Assembly: GCA_900766045.1 (NCBI GenBank)
Contig: CAAFTW010000029.1
Span: forward strand, 1 to 32,611
Direction of reading: 5' to 3'
DNA: 32,611 nt
Source: Clostridia bacterium
GTDB taxonomy: Bacteria; Bacillota; Clostridia; Peptostreptococcales; Anaerovoracaceae
Shown: in pieces, positions 8,440 through 16,493 of the stretch
Position numbering within the stretch: the first letter of the stretch is position 1
Layout: every line of letters starts with the position of its first letter
Translations under genes and position numbers: made by a program
Notes under the pieces: generated by a model
Databases searched by the model: none
Seen by the model: the letters and a program-made list of their open reading frames with translations, nothing else
Told to the model about the DNA's origin: nothing

Positions 8440-8531
8440 TTGAGTGCTCTTCAGACAAAATAAAATATGCAAGAGCAGGATTCAGATGTAAATACATCTT
8501 TATATATTCCTGAACTCTGATTATCAACAGG

Positions 8532-8561
8532 GCGCGGAAGAGCGATTTCTTCCGCGCTTTT
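8532..8561 (+). terminator. Rho-independent terminator after the AGCS gene
   Basis: A perfect 10-bp stem GCGCGGAAGA/TCTTCCGCGC (8532-8541, 8548-8557) with a 6-nt loop, followed by TTTTAT. Confidence 0.9.
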
Positions 8562-8570
8562 ATGTTGTTG

Positions 8571-8735
8571 AAGCAGAAGCTGCATGGCTGGAGCTTCTGA
8601 AGCCCGGATGCTGAGCATGCGTGTAGGGAGCCGTGAGGCGTTCCAGGCATCCGGCTGCGTACGACGGCTCATAGAATAAAAGCCTGGAGGTCTGTAGTCA
8701 GCCCCCCGCTGGCTCTTGAAACCATCTCTCCGGGA
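8571..8735. other. Non-coding segment with stable inverted repeats
   Basis: No gene is supported here. An 8-bp perfect hairpin (CAGAAGCT 8574-8581 with AGCTTCTG 8592-8599) is followed by a larger stem-loop (8601-8611 with 8647-8656, ten pairs with one bulged C). It lies between a terminator and the next promoter. Function unknown. Confidence 0.45.
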
Positions 8736-8739
8736 CCGT

Positions 8740-8768
8740 CTGACAAAGCCCGTTATTTGTGTTAAAAT
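8740..8768 (+). promoter_or_regulatory. Promoter for the small gene and CoA-transferase
   Basis: CTGACA (8740-8745), 17-bp spacer, extended -10 TGTTAAAAT (TAAAAT at 8763-8768), about 50 bp before the ATG at 8821. Confidence 0.7.
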
Positions 8769-8820
8769 GTTGTCAGGGTATTTATGCTCTGAAAGGAAGA
8801 AGGAAAGGAGCGGAGTCATT

Positions 8821-9096
8821 ATGGATAATCGTTCACTGTGGCTGTATCAGCAGAATCAGAGTTATTTTCCATTAAATAAAGAACAGAAGAAGGAACTGGA
8901 GGAGCGTCTTCAGAGTGTTACGAGAAAATATACACAGTCCTGTAAATATAATATCTGCGGATTTAACAATATCGGAGCGATCTGGCAGGATCTGGCTGAA
9001 GACGAGGATGAGCTTTATGATATCCTAAAGGATGCGGAGGAAGATCCGGGCAGGGAAGGATACATTATTACTGACAAACAGGGGAATGTCCTGTAG
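8821..9096 (+). CDS. Hypothetical small acidic protein (91 aa)
   Basis: I do not recognise a family. The product is soluble, charged and acidic toward the C-terminus, with a lysine/glutamate-rich helix (residues 19-36), two cysteines (CKYNIC, around 41-46) and a region rich in D and E near residues 60-75. There is no signal peptide or membrane segment. The ATG follows GGAAAGGAG, and a good extended -10 promoter lies just upstream, so the gene is likely real. It ends 24 bp before the CoA-transferase start and is probably co-transcribed with it; a functional link is inference only. Confidence 0.7.
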   Translation: MDNRSLWLYQQNQSYFPLNKEQKKELEERLQSVTRKYTQSCKYNICGFNNIGAIWQDLAEDEDELYDILKDAEEDPGREGYIITDKQGNVL

Positions 9097-9120
9097 CGGT
9101 TATTCAAAGGAGAATCGGCG

Positions 9121-10449
9121 GTGAATCGTACTGGAAATAAAGAAATCAGACCGTGGAAAGCGGAATATGAGAAGAAGCTGATGGATCCGGAAGAGGCTGT
9201 GAAAATGGTAAAGGACGGCGACCGGGTCTATATCGGAACCTGCACTTCCGTTGCTTATAAGCTGGCGGAAGCACTGGGAAAGAGAAAAAATGAACTTCAC
9301 GACATCACCATCCTGAGTTCAAACGCATCCAGACCTCTTGATGTTATGGATCCGTCCAGCGATGTGTTCCATGTTGAGACTTATTATATGGGGCCGCAGG
9401 AACGCCGCGCGGCAGCTTCAAAGCGCGCGGATTATACCAGCTTTCATTTAAGTCAGACCTCTGACTGGGTAAGATTTGTCGGAAAACCGGACGTGGCATT
9501 TCTGGAGGTCTCTCCGCCGGATGAGTTCGGGGATATGCGCTATGGCGCATCGGGCCTGGTGGCGGACCCCTATGTGCTGGACTATGCAGACCGTATTGTC
9601 TTTCAGGTGAATGACTGCGTGCCGCGGCTGAACGGCATGGAGAATAAGGTGAGGGCGGAGCAGGCGGATGCGATTGTGGAAGTGCATGACCCGCTGCTTC
9701 AAGTACCGGACCTCCCACCGTCGGATGTGCTGCATAAGATCTCCGGCTTTCTGGTGGATGAAATCCATGACGGTGATTGTATTCAGCTGGGCATCGGCGG
9801 TATCGCCAGTGCGGTCGGATACGGCCTGAAGGAAAGAAATGATCTGGGCATTCACTCGGAAATGCTGGGAAATTCCATGATGGAACTGATGAAAAATGGA
9901 AATGTCAGCAATCAGAAAAAGAATTTCTGGAAAGGAAAATCAGCGGCCGGCTTCGTTATGGGAACGCAGGAACTGTATGATTTTCTGGATGAAAATGAAG
10001 AGCTTTATCTGGCGCCGTCTGCGGTCGTCAACAATCCTCTGGTTATCGCGAAAAATGACAATATGGTTTCCGTCAACACGGCGCTGGCTGTGGATCTGAC
10101 CGGGCAGGTTGTGGCGGATAACATCGGCGGAAAACAGTACAGTTCCGTCGGAGGACAGCTGGATTTTGTAATCGGATCGCAGCTGTCCAGGGGCGGCCGG
10201 TCATTTATCGCTCTTTCATCCACCTTTGAGAAAAAAGGAAAGCTGCACAGCCACATCAAGGCGGATTTCCTTCCGGGAACGATGGTGACTACGCCGCGTG
10301 CGGATGTGGAATATGTTGTGACAGAGTATGGATGCGTCAATCTGAAGCATCTTGGAATGAAAGACAGGGTGCGCGCCATGATCGGGCTGGCTCATCCGAA
10401 GTTCAGAGAGATCCTGACGGATCAGGCAAAAGAAAAAGGTCTGCTGTAA
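9121..10449 (+). CDS. Acetyl-CoA hydrolase/transferase family CoA-transferase
   Basis: Cytosolic enzyme of 442 aa resembling 4-hydroxybutyrate and butyryl-CoA:acetate CoA-transferases, which swap CoA between acyl-CoA and free acid (often acetate) in fermentation. Visible: N-terminal domain with the FLEVSPPDEFGDM segment, a GIGGIASAVG glycine loop, GIHSEMLGNSMMEL with a glutamate near residue 247 in the position of the family's catalytic Glu, and C-terminal SVGGQLDFVIG, RGGRSFIALSST and VTEYGCVNLK motifs. The GTG start follows AAAGGAG by 9 nt. It is the second gene after the promoter at 8740 and shares a terminator with the convergent lipoprotein gene. No other butyrate- or hydroxybutyrate-pathway genes lie nearby, so the acyl substrate is open. 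Confidence 0.9.
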   Translation: MNRTGNKEIRPWKAEYEKKLMDPEEAVKMVKDGDRVYIGTCTSVAYKLAEALGKRKNELHDITILSSNASRPLDVMDPSSDVFHVETYYMGPQERRAAASKRADYTSFHLSQTSDWVRFVGKPDVAFLEVSPPDEFGDMRYGASGLVADPYVLDYADRIVFQVNDCVPRLNGMENKVRAEQADAIVEVHDPLLQVPDLPPSDVLHKISGFLVDEIHDGDCIQLGIGGIASAVGYGLKERNDLGIHSEMLGNSMMELMKNGNVSNQKKNFWKGKSAAGFVMGTQELYDFLDENEELYLAPSAVVNNPLVIAKNDNMVSVNTALAVDLTGQVVADNIGGKQYSSVGGQLDFVIGSQLSRGGRSFIALSSTFEKKGKLHSHIKADFLPGTMVTTPRADVEYVVTEYGCVNLKHLGMKDRVRAMIGLAHPKFREILTDQAKEKGLL

Positions 10450-10465
10450 ATGCAGGCCTTTTTTT
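10435..10465. terminator. Bidirectional terminator between convergent genes
   Basis: Stem AAAGGTCTGC (10435-10444) with GCAGGCCTTT (10452-10461), one G-T pair, 7-nt loop containing the CoA-transferase stop codon, then a T-run. An A-run on the 5' side serves the minus-strand gene. Confidence 0.85.
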
Positions 10466-10502
10466 CATGCATATGATTTATCCCGTCTGTAGGGGAGAAT
10501 GC

Positions 10503-12020
10503 TTATTTACTCAGCAGATTATCTTTATGTCCGGAAACGGAGCCGACCAGGTAGTCGATGATCGTTCCGGTGCAGGCTTCCAGTACGCTGTCGTTGACGT
10601 TCAGGACAACCATCTGCGCCTTCGGATTCATCTTCTGCATGTATCCTGCGCCTGTGGAAGCGTAGGAATCGCTGTATTTCAGCGCGGAACTGTTATAGGC
10701 CTTATAGGCTGTTGATACGTCAGACACAAAATCAGCGTTTTCATTACCGGTCCACATCGGGGAATTACTGATCACCTTTGCGGATGTTCCGGTCAGGGCC
10801 GCCAGTTTCTTCTGTGCGTCTTCAATCTCTGTCTGGTCACTGTCCAGCAGGCTGTTGGAAACAGAGTTGATCGTGAATTTCTCAGAATCTGTCTTCATAT
10901 AGGTGACGCAGTTCAGTGAATACGGGTCATCAGACAGGTTGTTATTGCGGATTTTATTGTCTGTATACATGCCGTTCATCAGTGTGTACATGAAAGCAAG
11001 CATGGTCTGTGTGCTGTCGGTGTCGATCACCTTTGACGGTGTGGTAACCTTTTTATACAGGTATGTTGCTCCCGGATGTTCGTGGGCACGGTCGGCGTTG
11101 AAACGTTCGGTAACATTATCCATATGGGAAATGAATTTATCCTGCCGGTTCGGATCAACGGTAAAGGTGACGGTGCAGGAACCAGGGGAGAGTCCGTCGT
11201 TGGTGCCGCCCTGAATCGATGCGATATTGTAGCCGATGTTTGCGCCCTTCATGTATTCCAGCAGTTCCTTGATCCTCAGAATCGCATTTGTGTTATCGCT
11301 GATGTCTGAGTTCGCCTGGCCTCTGTCCAGACCCTGAATCGTCACCTGATAAGTCAGGGCGTATTCCGGTTTGGTGTATTTCAGTTTATTGGAGAACTGC
11401 ATCAGTTTGCTGGATGCAGTTCTCAGTGAAAACTGGCCTTTATCCGTTCCGTTCAGATAGAAAATACGGGATTTACTGGTGATCAGGGATTTCTCCAGCT
11501 TCTTGATGCCTGTAAACTGATGGCCCTTTTCCTGCGTGAAAATGACCGTCAGCTTTCCCGTTGCTTCGTTATTGTTCATGATATAGAGGGCTGATGCAAT
11601 CGGTGCGATTCCCTCTGTTTCCTGATTGGCATCGTATGGGCAGATAATAATCGTCGGTGCGGCTTTCTGATAGTCTTTGGAACTGTCTCTGGTCATAATG
11701 ATATTTCCGCCGGCATCAGTCGTGCAGCTAATGTCGCGGGACGATGCCCAGCTTTTCAGGTAATTGCGGATCCCTGAATTGGAGCTGAATGCCTTGGTGG
11801 AATCCTGAAGTTCGATCTCGTAAGCGGAAAGTTTCTGCGCCAGTGTGGTTGTCGACGCAGTTGTTCCGGTCTGCTCCGAGGACTCTGAAGTCTTACTGCT
11901 GGCAGCTGCGGACTGCTGTGCGGCAGCCTGGGTTCTCGGTTCACAGGCGGATGTTGTAAATATGAGTGCGCAGCAGAGCGAAAGTGCCGCGGCAGCACTT
12001 AGAATAGATTTTAACTTCAT
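10503..12020 (-). CDS. Putative lipoprotein resembling an M20C (PepD-like) peptidase, catalytic residues lost
   Basis: Predicted secreted, lipid-anchored protein of 505 aa. The start at 12018-12020 follows GGAGG and gives a signal peptide with lipobox TSAC (Cys 26), then a Ser/Thr/Ala-rich linker to about residue 62. The rest aligns by eye with the aminoacyl-histidine dipeptidase PepD: IRNYLKSWA...DAGGNIIM (84-109), the beta-strand that normally carries QGHLDM but here reads TIIICPYDANQ (123-133), TQEKG (162-166) in place of TEETG, a strand with NGTDKGQ in place of NTDxEEEGE, and GLDRGQANSDI (230-240) in place of the GGHSGG loop. The C-terminal NSPMWTGNENADFV resembles YPGWxPxxxSP, with no final GPHSPDE-like histidine. 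Most metal ligands are therefore missing. Could be a binding protein or pseudoenzyme. Assignment rests on remembered motifs. Confidence 0.6.
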   Translation of the reverse strand: MKLKSILSAAAALSLCCALIFTTSACEPRTQAAAQQSAAASSKTSESSEQTGTTASTTTLAQKLSAYEIELQDSTKAFSSNSGIRNYLKSWASSRDISCTTDAGGNIIMTRDSSKDYQKAAPTIIICPYDANQETEGIAPIASALYIMNNNEATGKLTVIFTQEKGHQFTGIKKLEKSLITSKSRIFYLNGTDKGQFSLRTASSKLMQFSNKLKYTKPEYALTYQVTIQGLDRGQANSDISDNTNAILRIKELLEYMKGANIGYNIASIQGGTNDGLSPGSCTVTFTVDPNRQDKFISHMDNVTERFNADRAHEHPGATYLYKKVTTPSKVIDTDSTQTMLAFMYTLMNGMYTDNKIRNNNLSDDPYSLNCVTYMKTDSEKFTINSVSNSLLDSDQTEIEDAQKKLAALTGTSAKVISNSPMWTGNENADFVSDVSTAYKAYNSSALKYSDSYASTGAGYMQKMNPKAQMVVLNVNDSVLEACTGTIIDYLVGSVSGHKDNLLSK

Positions 12021-12093
12021 AAATATGCCTCCAGAACACGGAATGAATCTCCGTGTTTCATACATCTTCTGCAGTTCATGCAGTATCTGTTTA

Positions 12094-12123
12094 ATCATAT
12101 CATAGATGGGAGGAAGATTTCAA
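12094..12123 (-). promoter_or_regulatory. Promoter for the lipoprotein gene
   Basis: On the minus strand TTGAAA (12118-12123), 18-bp spacer, TATGAT (12094-12099), about 75 bp before the start codon. Confidence 0.55.
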
Positions 12124-12195
12124 TCCGGCCATGGGATTTCATCAAAGTTTCACCGCATCACGAGATTGTTCAAGATTGCGTGCACTGCCTGCTTG

Positions 12196-12224
12196 TTGCA
12201 ATAAATTTTCTGATTTGTTATAAT
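12196..12224 (+). promoter_or_regulatory. Promoter for the GNAT acetyltransferase
   Basis: TTGCAA (12196-12201), 17-bp spacer, extended -10 TGTTATAAT (TATAAT at 12219-12224), leaving a leader of about 95 nt. Confidence 0.72.
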
Positions 12225-12324
12225 ATAGCCATTCCAGGCAGAGATAAAAGAAGATAACTTATATTCTGTCTGAACCGGTATTGTATACAGAAGAGAAAAT
12301 ATTGAATTTTCGGAGCGTAAAGAT

Positions 12325-12897
12325 ATGGATGATTATTTTGATGAAGACATGGTAATGGAATCCTCAGACCTGATCATACGTCCTACTATTTTTGAGGATT
12401 GCAGTGATTTTGCGCGCTGGGAGAATATGGATAACGTTACAGAGTATCTGGCAGTCGATGAAGACGTGACCTATAAACAGGTTGTGACAGAATTTATCCT
12501 CAGTCTGAGGGATGAGCAGCGGCAGATGTTTACGATTACACTGAAGCCGTCTGACAAGCCGATTGGAAGAATTATTCTCAGCAGGATTACGCGCAGATCA
12601 GATTCTCTTCATTTAAAGAGAGTCTATATTGCCGACCCGGACCTCCGTGGAAAGGGTTACGGCGAGCAGGCCGTACGGACGATTCTGGAATATTCCTTCA
12701 TTAATATGCATATGGAGCGGGTGAGCATGGATCATCTGAAGGGTGATGAAGTCACAGAAATGCTCTGCCGCAAGCTCGGAGCCGTTGAAGAGGGCATCAT
12801 GCGTCACTCTGAGAAGAAGGACGGGAAGTATATCGATCTGTACCGGATGTCGCTTCTGCGCGCAGAGTACTATGATAAGAACCACGACGACCGTTAA
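12325..12897 (+). CDS. GNAT family N-acetyltransferase
   Basis: Soluble acetyl-CoA-dependent acyltransferase of 190 aa, similar to RimJ/RimL and SpeG-like GNAT proteins. Visible: LIIRPTIFEDCSDFARWEN at the N-terminus (substrate-side helices), the VYIADPDLRGKGYGEQAVR segment with the acetyl-CoA pyrophosphate loop RGKGYG near residue 110, and the C-terminal CRKLGAVEEG strand/turn typical of the fold. GGAG lies about 11 nt before the ATG; an in-frame second methionine (residue 9, before ESSDLIIRP) is a possible alternative start. Monocistronic, with its own promoter. The acceptor (protein N-terminus, polyamine or antibiotic) cannot be inferred. Confidence 0.85.
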   Translation: MDDYFDEDMVMESSDLIIRPTIFEDCSDFARWENMDNVTEYLAVDEDVTYKQVVTEFILSLRDEQRQMFTITLKPSDKPIGRIILSRITRRSDSLHLKRVYIADPDLRGKGYGEQAVRTILEYSFINMHMERVSMDHLKGDEVTEMLCRKLGAVEEGIMRHSEKKDGKYIDLYRMSLLRAEYYDKNHDDR

Positions 12898-12962
12898 TCC
12901 ATTCTTCGCAGGACAAAAAATGAAACAGCAAGGAAAAATTTCGCAATGATAAAGAAAAAACC

Positions 12963-12992
12963 TTGTAATCTCTTCACTTCCTGTGTTATAAT
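12963..12992 (+). promoter_or_regulatory. Promoter for rpmB
   Basis: TTGTAA (12963-12968), 18-bp spacer, TATAAT (12987-12992), about 85 bp before the rpmB start. Confidence 0.65.
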
Positions 12993-13076
12993 AATGCGCG
13001 TGCGATGAAAGCGAGCACTAAGTTTGTGTTTATATAGAAAAGCATGGGCTTAAGATATACGATAGGAGGTGCGGCT

Positions 13077-13268
13077 ATGTCAAGGAAATGTGAAGTATGC
13101 GGAAAGGGCCAGGTTTCTGGAAACAAGGTTTCTCATTCCAACAAGCATTCCAGAAGAAAGTGGAATGCAAACATCCAGACAGTAAGGATTAACGACAATG
13201 GTACAATCAGAAAAGCCAATGTCTGCACAGAGTGCCTGCGGTCCGGTAAAGTTAACCGTGCCGTTTAA
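13077..13268 (+). CDS. rpmB: 50S ribosomal protein bL28
   Basis: Ribosomal large-subunit protein of 63 aa. The sequence MSRKCEVCGKG, then VSHSNKHSRRKWNANIQTVR, is diagnostic. It is the zinc-binding form: CEVC near the N-terminus and CTEC near the C-terminus supply four cysteines. The ATG at 13077 follows AGGAGGT; an upstream in-frame ATG (13044) lacks support. It is followed by a strong terminator, then the Asp23-family gene, as is common in Clostridia and Bacilli. Confidence 0.97.
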   Translation: MSRKCEVCGKGQVSGNKVSHSNKHSRRKWNANIQTVRINDNGTIRKANVCTECLRSGKVNRAV

Positions 13269-13284
13269 TGGGCTGGAAGTTTAG

Positions 13285-13335
13285 GCTGTCATATTGATGA
13301 GGTTCCACGAAACTTCGTCAGTATGGCAGCTTTTT
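13285..13335 (+). terminator. Terminator after rpmB
   Basis: A long two-part stem (13285-13293 with 13322-13330; 13295-13304 with 13311-13320, some G-T pairs) followed by TTTTT. It leaves no obvious promoter for the Asp23 gene, so read-through is likely. Confidence 0.88.
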
Positions 13336-13381
13336 GTTATATTTATTTTTATTGCATGTCTGCTCAGGAGGAATCAGAGTT

Positions 13382-13825
13382 ATGACGATGATGAAGGCGA
13401 CGGATCTGGGACTGATTACCGTCTCCAATTCCGTCTTCGCAGAGATAATTAATTCCGTCATGCAGACGGAGCGGTGTGCTTCGAATATGTGGCTGTCCAT
13501 GCATCAGGGAAGGCTGGTCCGGATGGTGCATGTGTTCCGCGATCCGGACTATGTCCGGGACCTTTCGGTGCGCCTGAATGATGGGGAGAGAATCTGCCTG
13601 ACCTTTGGCGTGATTGTTAAATTTGGCGTATCCATCCGCCGGGTAACCCGTTATGCGGCAGATGAGATCTGTGCCAGAGTGTATGAGCAGACCGGCATGA
13701 TTCCCGCAGAAATTACGATCAATATAGACGGCGTGAGGACGCGAAGCAAAAAAACTGCGCGCCGAAGCACAAAGGTGGTGTTCCGCTATGCCGAAGACGA
13801 GTGGCAGCGAAAGTCATACTCATAA
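13382..13825 (+). CDS. Asp23/Gls24 (YloU-like) envelope stress protein family
   Basis: Small protein of 147 aa of the Asp23/DUF322 family, usually membrane-proximal in Gram-positives and linked to cell-envelope homeostasis. Features: ITVSNSVFAEIINSVM at the N-terminus, a central strand-rich stretch (LTFGVIVKFGVSIRRVTRYAADEICARVYEQTG) and the late INIDGVR motif typical of the family. The basic C-terminal tail (RTRSKKTARRSTK) is unusual and could bind nucleic acid or membrane. The ATG at 13382 follows AGGAGGA. The 3' end overlaps recG by 38 bp. Position after rpmB is the classic yloU locus, but the usual yloV (FakA-like) neighbour is absent. Confidence 0.83.
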   Translation: MTMMKATDLGLITVSNSVFAEIINSVMQTERCASNMWLSMHQGRLVRMVHVFRDPDYVRDLSVRLNDGERICLTFGVIVKFGVSIRRVTRYAADEICARVYEQTGMIPAEITINIDGVRTRSKKTARRSTKVVFRYAEDEWQRKSYS

Positions 13826-15884
13826 AAAGGATGACAAAAACAGTCTGACCATGGAGACCCCACTTTCAAAGCTGAAAGGCATAGGCCCGAAAAAAGCGGC
13901 GGCGCTGAGAGAACTGGGAGCAGAAACAGCAGGAGATCTGCTGTATATTCTGCCGAGACGCTATGAAGACCGCCGTCAGCCGGTCCCGATTGCAGAGCTG
14001 AAGCCCGGGAAGGACCAGCTGATTGAAGGTTCGGTTGTTTCACGCCGCTTTAGTGGATTCAGAAGAGGAGGAAAATCCCCTCTGGTCGTTCTGATTCAGG
14101 ACAACAGCGGACTGATTGAGATCGTGTTTTTCTCCGGAAGTTACATTACCAATCTCTTCAAGGTCGGTGAGATGTTCAGTTTCTTCGGAAGGGTGAGCGA
14201 GAACCGGGGGCAGCTGCAGATGGTGCACCCGGAGTTTCACCGCCTGCATGAGCCGGGAGATGTACGTGGAATCTTGCCCGTGTACCCTTTGTCTAAAGGC
14301 CTGACGCAGAATGATATGAGGAAACTCATGGAAACCGCAAAGCCGCTGATGGATGAGGCAGACTGGCTGCCGGAGGATGTGCGGGAGAAGCACCGGCTGG
14401 CGGACCTTCCCTTCGCGCTGAAGAATATTCACTGGCCGGGGTCGGAGAGAAAGCTCCTGGAGGGCCGCTACCGCCTGGTGTTTGATGAGTTCCTGACACT
14501 GGAGCTGGGCCTGAAAATGGCAAAAAGCAAGAGCGGCAAGGAGAAACACGGCGCGGTGATTCAGCCGGAAGCGGGAGATGAGTTTATTAAGTCGCTGCCG
14601 TTTTCGCTGACGGAAGGGCAGATGCGGACCTGGAAGGAGATCGGAAGGGATCTTCAGTCAGATTTACCGATGAACCGGCTGGTGCAGGGCGATGTCGGAT
14701 CGGGGAAGACCGTGGTTGCCGAAGCGGCCATGTATGCGGCAGTAAAATCTGGCTGTCAGGCTGTGATGATGGCGCCGACGGGTATTCTTGCCCGGCAGCA
14801 TGCGCAGACCTTTAAACGGGATTTTGAGCCTCTGGGGATTAAGACGGCACTGCTTCACGGCGGCATGAGTGCGGCAGCGAGAAGAGAACTCCTGCAGCAG
14901 CTTGCGGACGGGGAAATCGACATGCTGATCGGAACTCATGCGGTAATTCAGCCGGATGTCAAGTTCTTCCACTTAGGCCTTGTGGTTACGGATGAGCAGC
15001 ACCGCTTCGGGGTCGGACAGCGCAAAATGCTGAGCAGCAAGGGGACAGCCCCGAATATTCTGGTCATGACCGCGACGCCGATTCCGCGCACCCTGGCGGT
15101 GATCCTGTACGGAGATCAGGATATTTCCATCATCGATACACTTCCGTCTGGAAGAAAGCCGGTAAAGACCTTTGCCGTATCCTCTTCACAGAGAGATCGG
15201 GTTTATGATAAACTGAAAGAAGAGCTTGCGGCAGGACGGCAGGCCTACGCGGTCGCGCCATTCATCGAGGATTCCGACCAGATGGAGGGCATGTCCGCAC
15301 AGAGGCTGTATGAGGAACTGCAGAAACGTTTCCCAGAGTTTCAGGTCGGACTTCTGCACGGCGGCATGGACGCGGAGCAGAAAGAGCAGATCATGACTGA
15401 TTTTGCGGAAAAGAAAATCGATCTTCTGGTCTCTACCGTTGTCATTGAAGTCGGCATCGATGTGCCGAACGCAACGGTCATGGTGATTGAAAATGCGGAA
15501 AGGTTCGGCCTGGCGCAGATGCACCAGCTCAGAGGCCGCGTGGGAAGAGGAAGTGAGCAGGCATACTGCTTTCTGATCGTGGATCAGGAGACGGAAATTG
15601 CGAAACGGCGCGCAGAAATCATGGCCCACTGCAGCGATGGCTTTCAGATTGCGGAAGACGATCTGATTTTAAGAGGACCGGGAGAACTGTTCGGGACCCG
15701 GCAGCACGGTCTTCCGGAGCTGAAAATCGCGGATCTGGGCCGTCACCAGAAGGTTCTGAAGGCCGCGGAAGAAACAGCAGGGGAAATCCTGAAGGATGAT
15801 CCGGAACTTGAAAAAGAAGAGAACCAGTCGGTCCGTCTGAAGGTGGAAACGATGTTCCATGGAGACGCGCGGCTGGAGATATAG
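13788..15884 (+). CDS. recG: ATP-dependent DNA helicase RecG
   Basis: Superfamily-2 DNA translocase of 698 aa that remodels stalled replication forks and branch-migrates Holliday junctions. Visible in order: N-terminal wedge/OB domain (LKGIGPKKAAALRELG, then the region near FFSGSYITNLFKVGE), Walker A GDVGSGKT, DEQHRFGVGQR as the DExH box, TATPIPRTLAV, and motif VI RGRVGRGSEQAYC, then the C-terminal GPGELFGTRQHG. Length fits the family. ATG 13788 has AAAGGTGG nearby; the next methionine (13851) lacks a ribosome site, so the ORF overlaps the Asp23 gene by 38 bp and its first residues are poorly conserved. Likely co-transcribed with rsmD and coaD. Confidence 0.96.
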   Translation: MPKTSGSESHTHKKDDKNSLTMETPLSKLKGIGPKKAAALRELGAETAGDLLYILPRRYEDRRQPVPIAELKPGKDQLIEGSVVSRRFSGFRRGGKSPLVVLIQDNSGLIEIVFFSGSYITNLFKVGEMFSFFGRVSENRGQLQMVHPEFHRLHEPGDVRGILPVYPLSKGLTQNDMRKLMETAKPLMDEADWLPEDVREKHRLADLPFALKNIHWPGSERKLLEGRYRLVFDEFLTLELGLKMAKSKSGKEKHGAVIQPEAGDEFIKSLPFSLTEGQMRTWKEIGRDLQSDLPMNRLVQGDVGSGKTVVAEAAMYAAVKSGCQAVMMAPTGILARQHAQTFKRDFEPLGIKTALLHGGMSAAARRELLQQLADGEIDMLIGTHAVIQPDVKFFHLGLVVTDEQHRFGVGQRKMLSSKGTAPNILVMTATPIPRTLAVILYGDQDISIIDTLPSGRKPVKTFAVSSSQRDRVYDKLKEELAAGRQAYAVAPFIEDSDQMEGMSAQRLYEELQKRFPEFQVGLLHGGMDAEQKEQIMTDFAEKKIDLLVSTVVIEVGIDVPNATVMVIENAERFGLAQMHQLRGRVGRGSEQAYCFLIVDQETEIAKRRAEIMAHCSDGFQIAEDDLILRGPGELFGTRQHGLPELKIADLGRHQKVLKAAEETAGEILKDDPELEKEENQSVRLKVETMFHGDARLEI

Positions 15885-15895
15885 AAAGGAAACGA

Positions 15896-16462
15896 ATGAG
15901 AATCATTACAGGAAAATACAGAGGAAGGAAACTGGAGACACCGGAAAACTACGATATCCGCCCGACTTCAGATAAGGTTAAAGAAGCCGTCTTCAACATC
16001 CTCATGAATGATATTTACGGCTCTGTCTGCTGCGATCTGTTCGCAGGGACCGGAAACCTTGGCATTGAGGCGCTTTCAAGGGGAGCGGAGCGTGCTTATC
16101 TTGCTGACCGTTCCAGAGACGCTGTCCGCCTGATCCGAACCAACCTTGAGAAATGCGGAGCGCAGGAAGATGCCGTCGTTCTGATGGGAGACTACAGAAG
16201 AAGCCTGAACAGAATCAATGAGAAAATCGACATCTTCTTCCTGGATCCGCCTTACCGCGAAGGCCTCTATGAGGACTGCATGGAACGCATCGGCGACCTT
16301 GATTTATTGGCTCCTGACGGTATAATATTAGCAGAGCATGATTCACGAAATCCGCTTCCGGAAAACTGCGGAGAATTCGTGAAGACGCAGGACAGGAAAT
16401 ACGGAAAAACCACCGTATCCATTTACCGGAGACAGGAAGACGTTTCCGGCAGTGAAGAATAA
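15896..16462 (+). CDS. rsmD: 16S rRNA (guanine(966)-N(2))-methyltransferase RsmD
   Basis: SAM-dependent methyltransferase of 188 aa that modifies G966 of 16S rRNA. Diagnostic: MRIITGKYRGRKLETP at the N-terminus, RPTSDKVKEAVFNIL, the SAM-binding DLFAGTGNLGIEALSRGA, and the catalytic FLDPPY (NPPY-type). AAAGGA precedes the ATG 11 bp after the recG stop. Between 16299 and 16326 the coding sequence contains TTGATT, a 16-bp spacer and TATAAT, a possible internal promoter for coaD. Confidence 0.95.
   Translation: MRIITGKYRGRKLETPENYDIRPTSDKVKEAVFNILMNDIYGSVCCDLFAGTGNLGIEALSRGAERAYLADRSRDAVRLIRTNLEKCGAQEDAVVLMGDYRRSLNRINEKIDIFFLDPPYREGLYEDCMERIGDLDLLAPDGIILAEHDSRNPLPENCGEFVKTQDRKYGKTTVSIYRRQEDVSGSEE
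16299..16326 (+). promoter_or_regulatory. Possible internal promoter within rsmD
   Basis: TTGATT (16299-16304), 16-bp spacer, TATAAT (16321-16326), inside rsmD and about 170 bp before coaD. Could be chance. Confidence 0.35.
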
Positions 16463-16493
16463 AGGCCATAGACAAGAGAAGGGAAGGCAGAAC

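Larger units (their letters stand above)
12021..12324. other. Divergent intergenic region
   Basis: Contains back-to-back promoters for the lipoprotein (minus) and the acetyltransferase (plus), and short dyads in each leader (CTGCA/TGCAG near 12069; TTCTGT/ACAGAA in the plus leader). No gene is supported. Confidence 0.55.

Noticed and set aside
6979..8472. 497-codon minus-strand frame opposite the AGCS gene
   Set aside because: Cys/His/Asp-rich nonsense typical of antisense to a membrane protein gene; no promoter or ribosome site.
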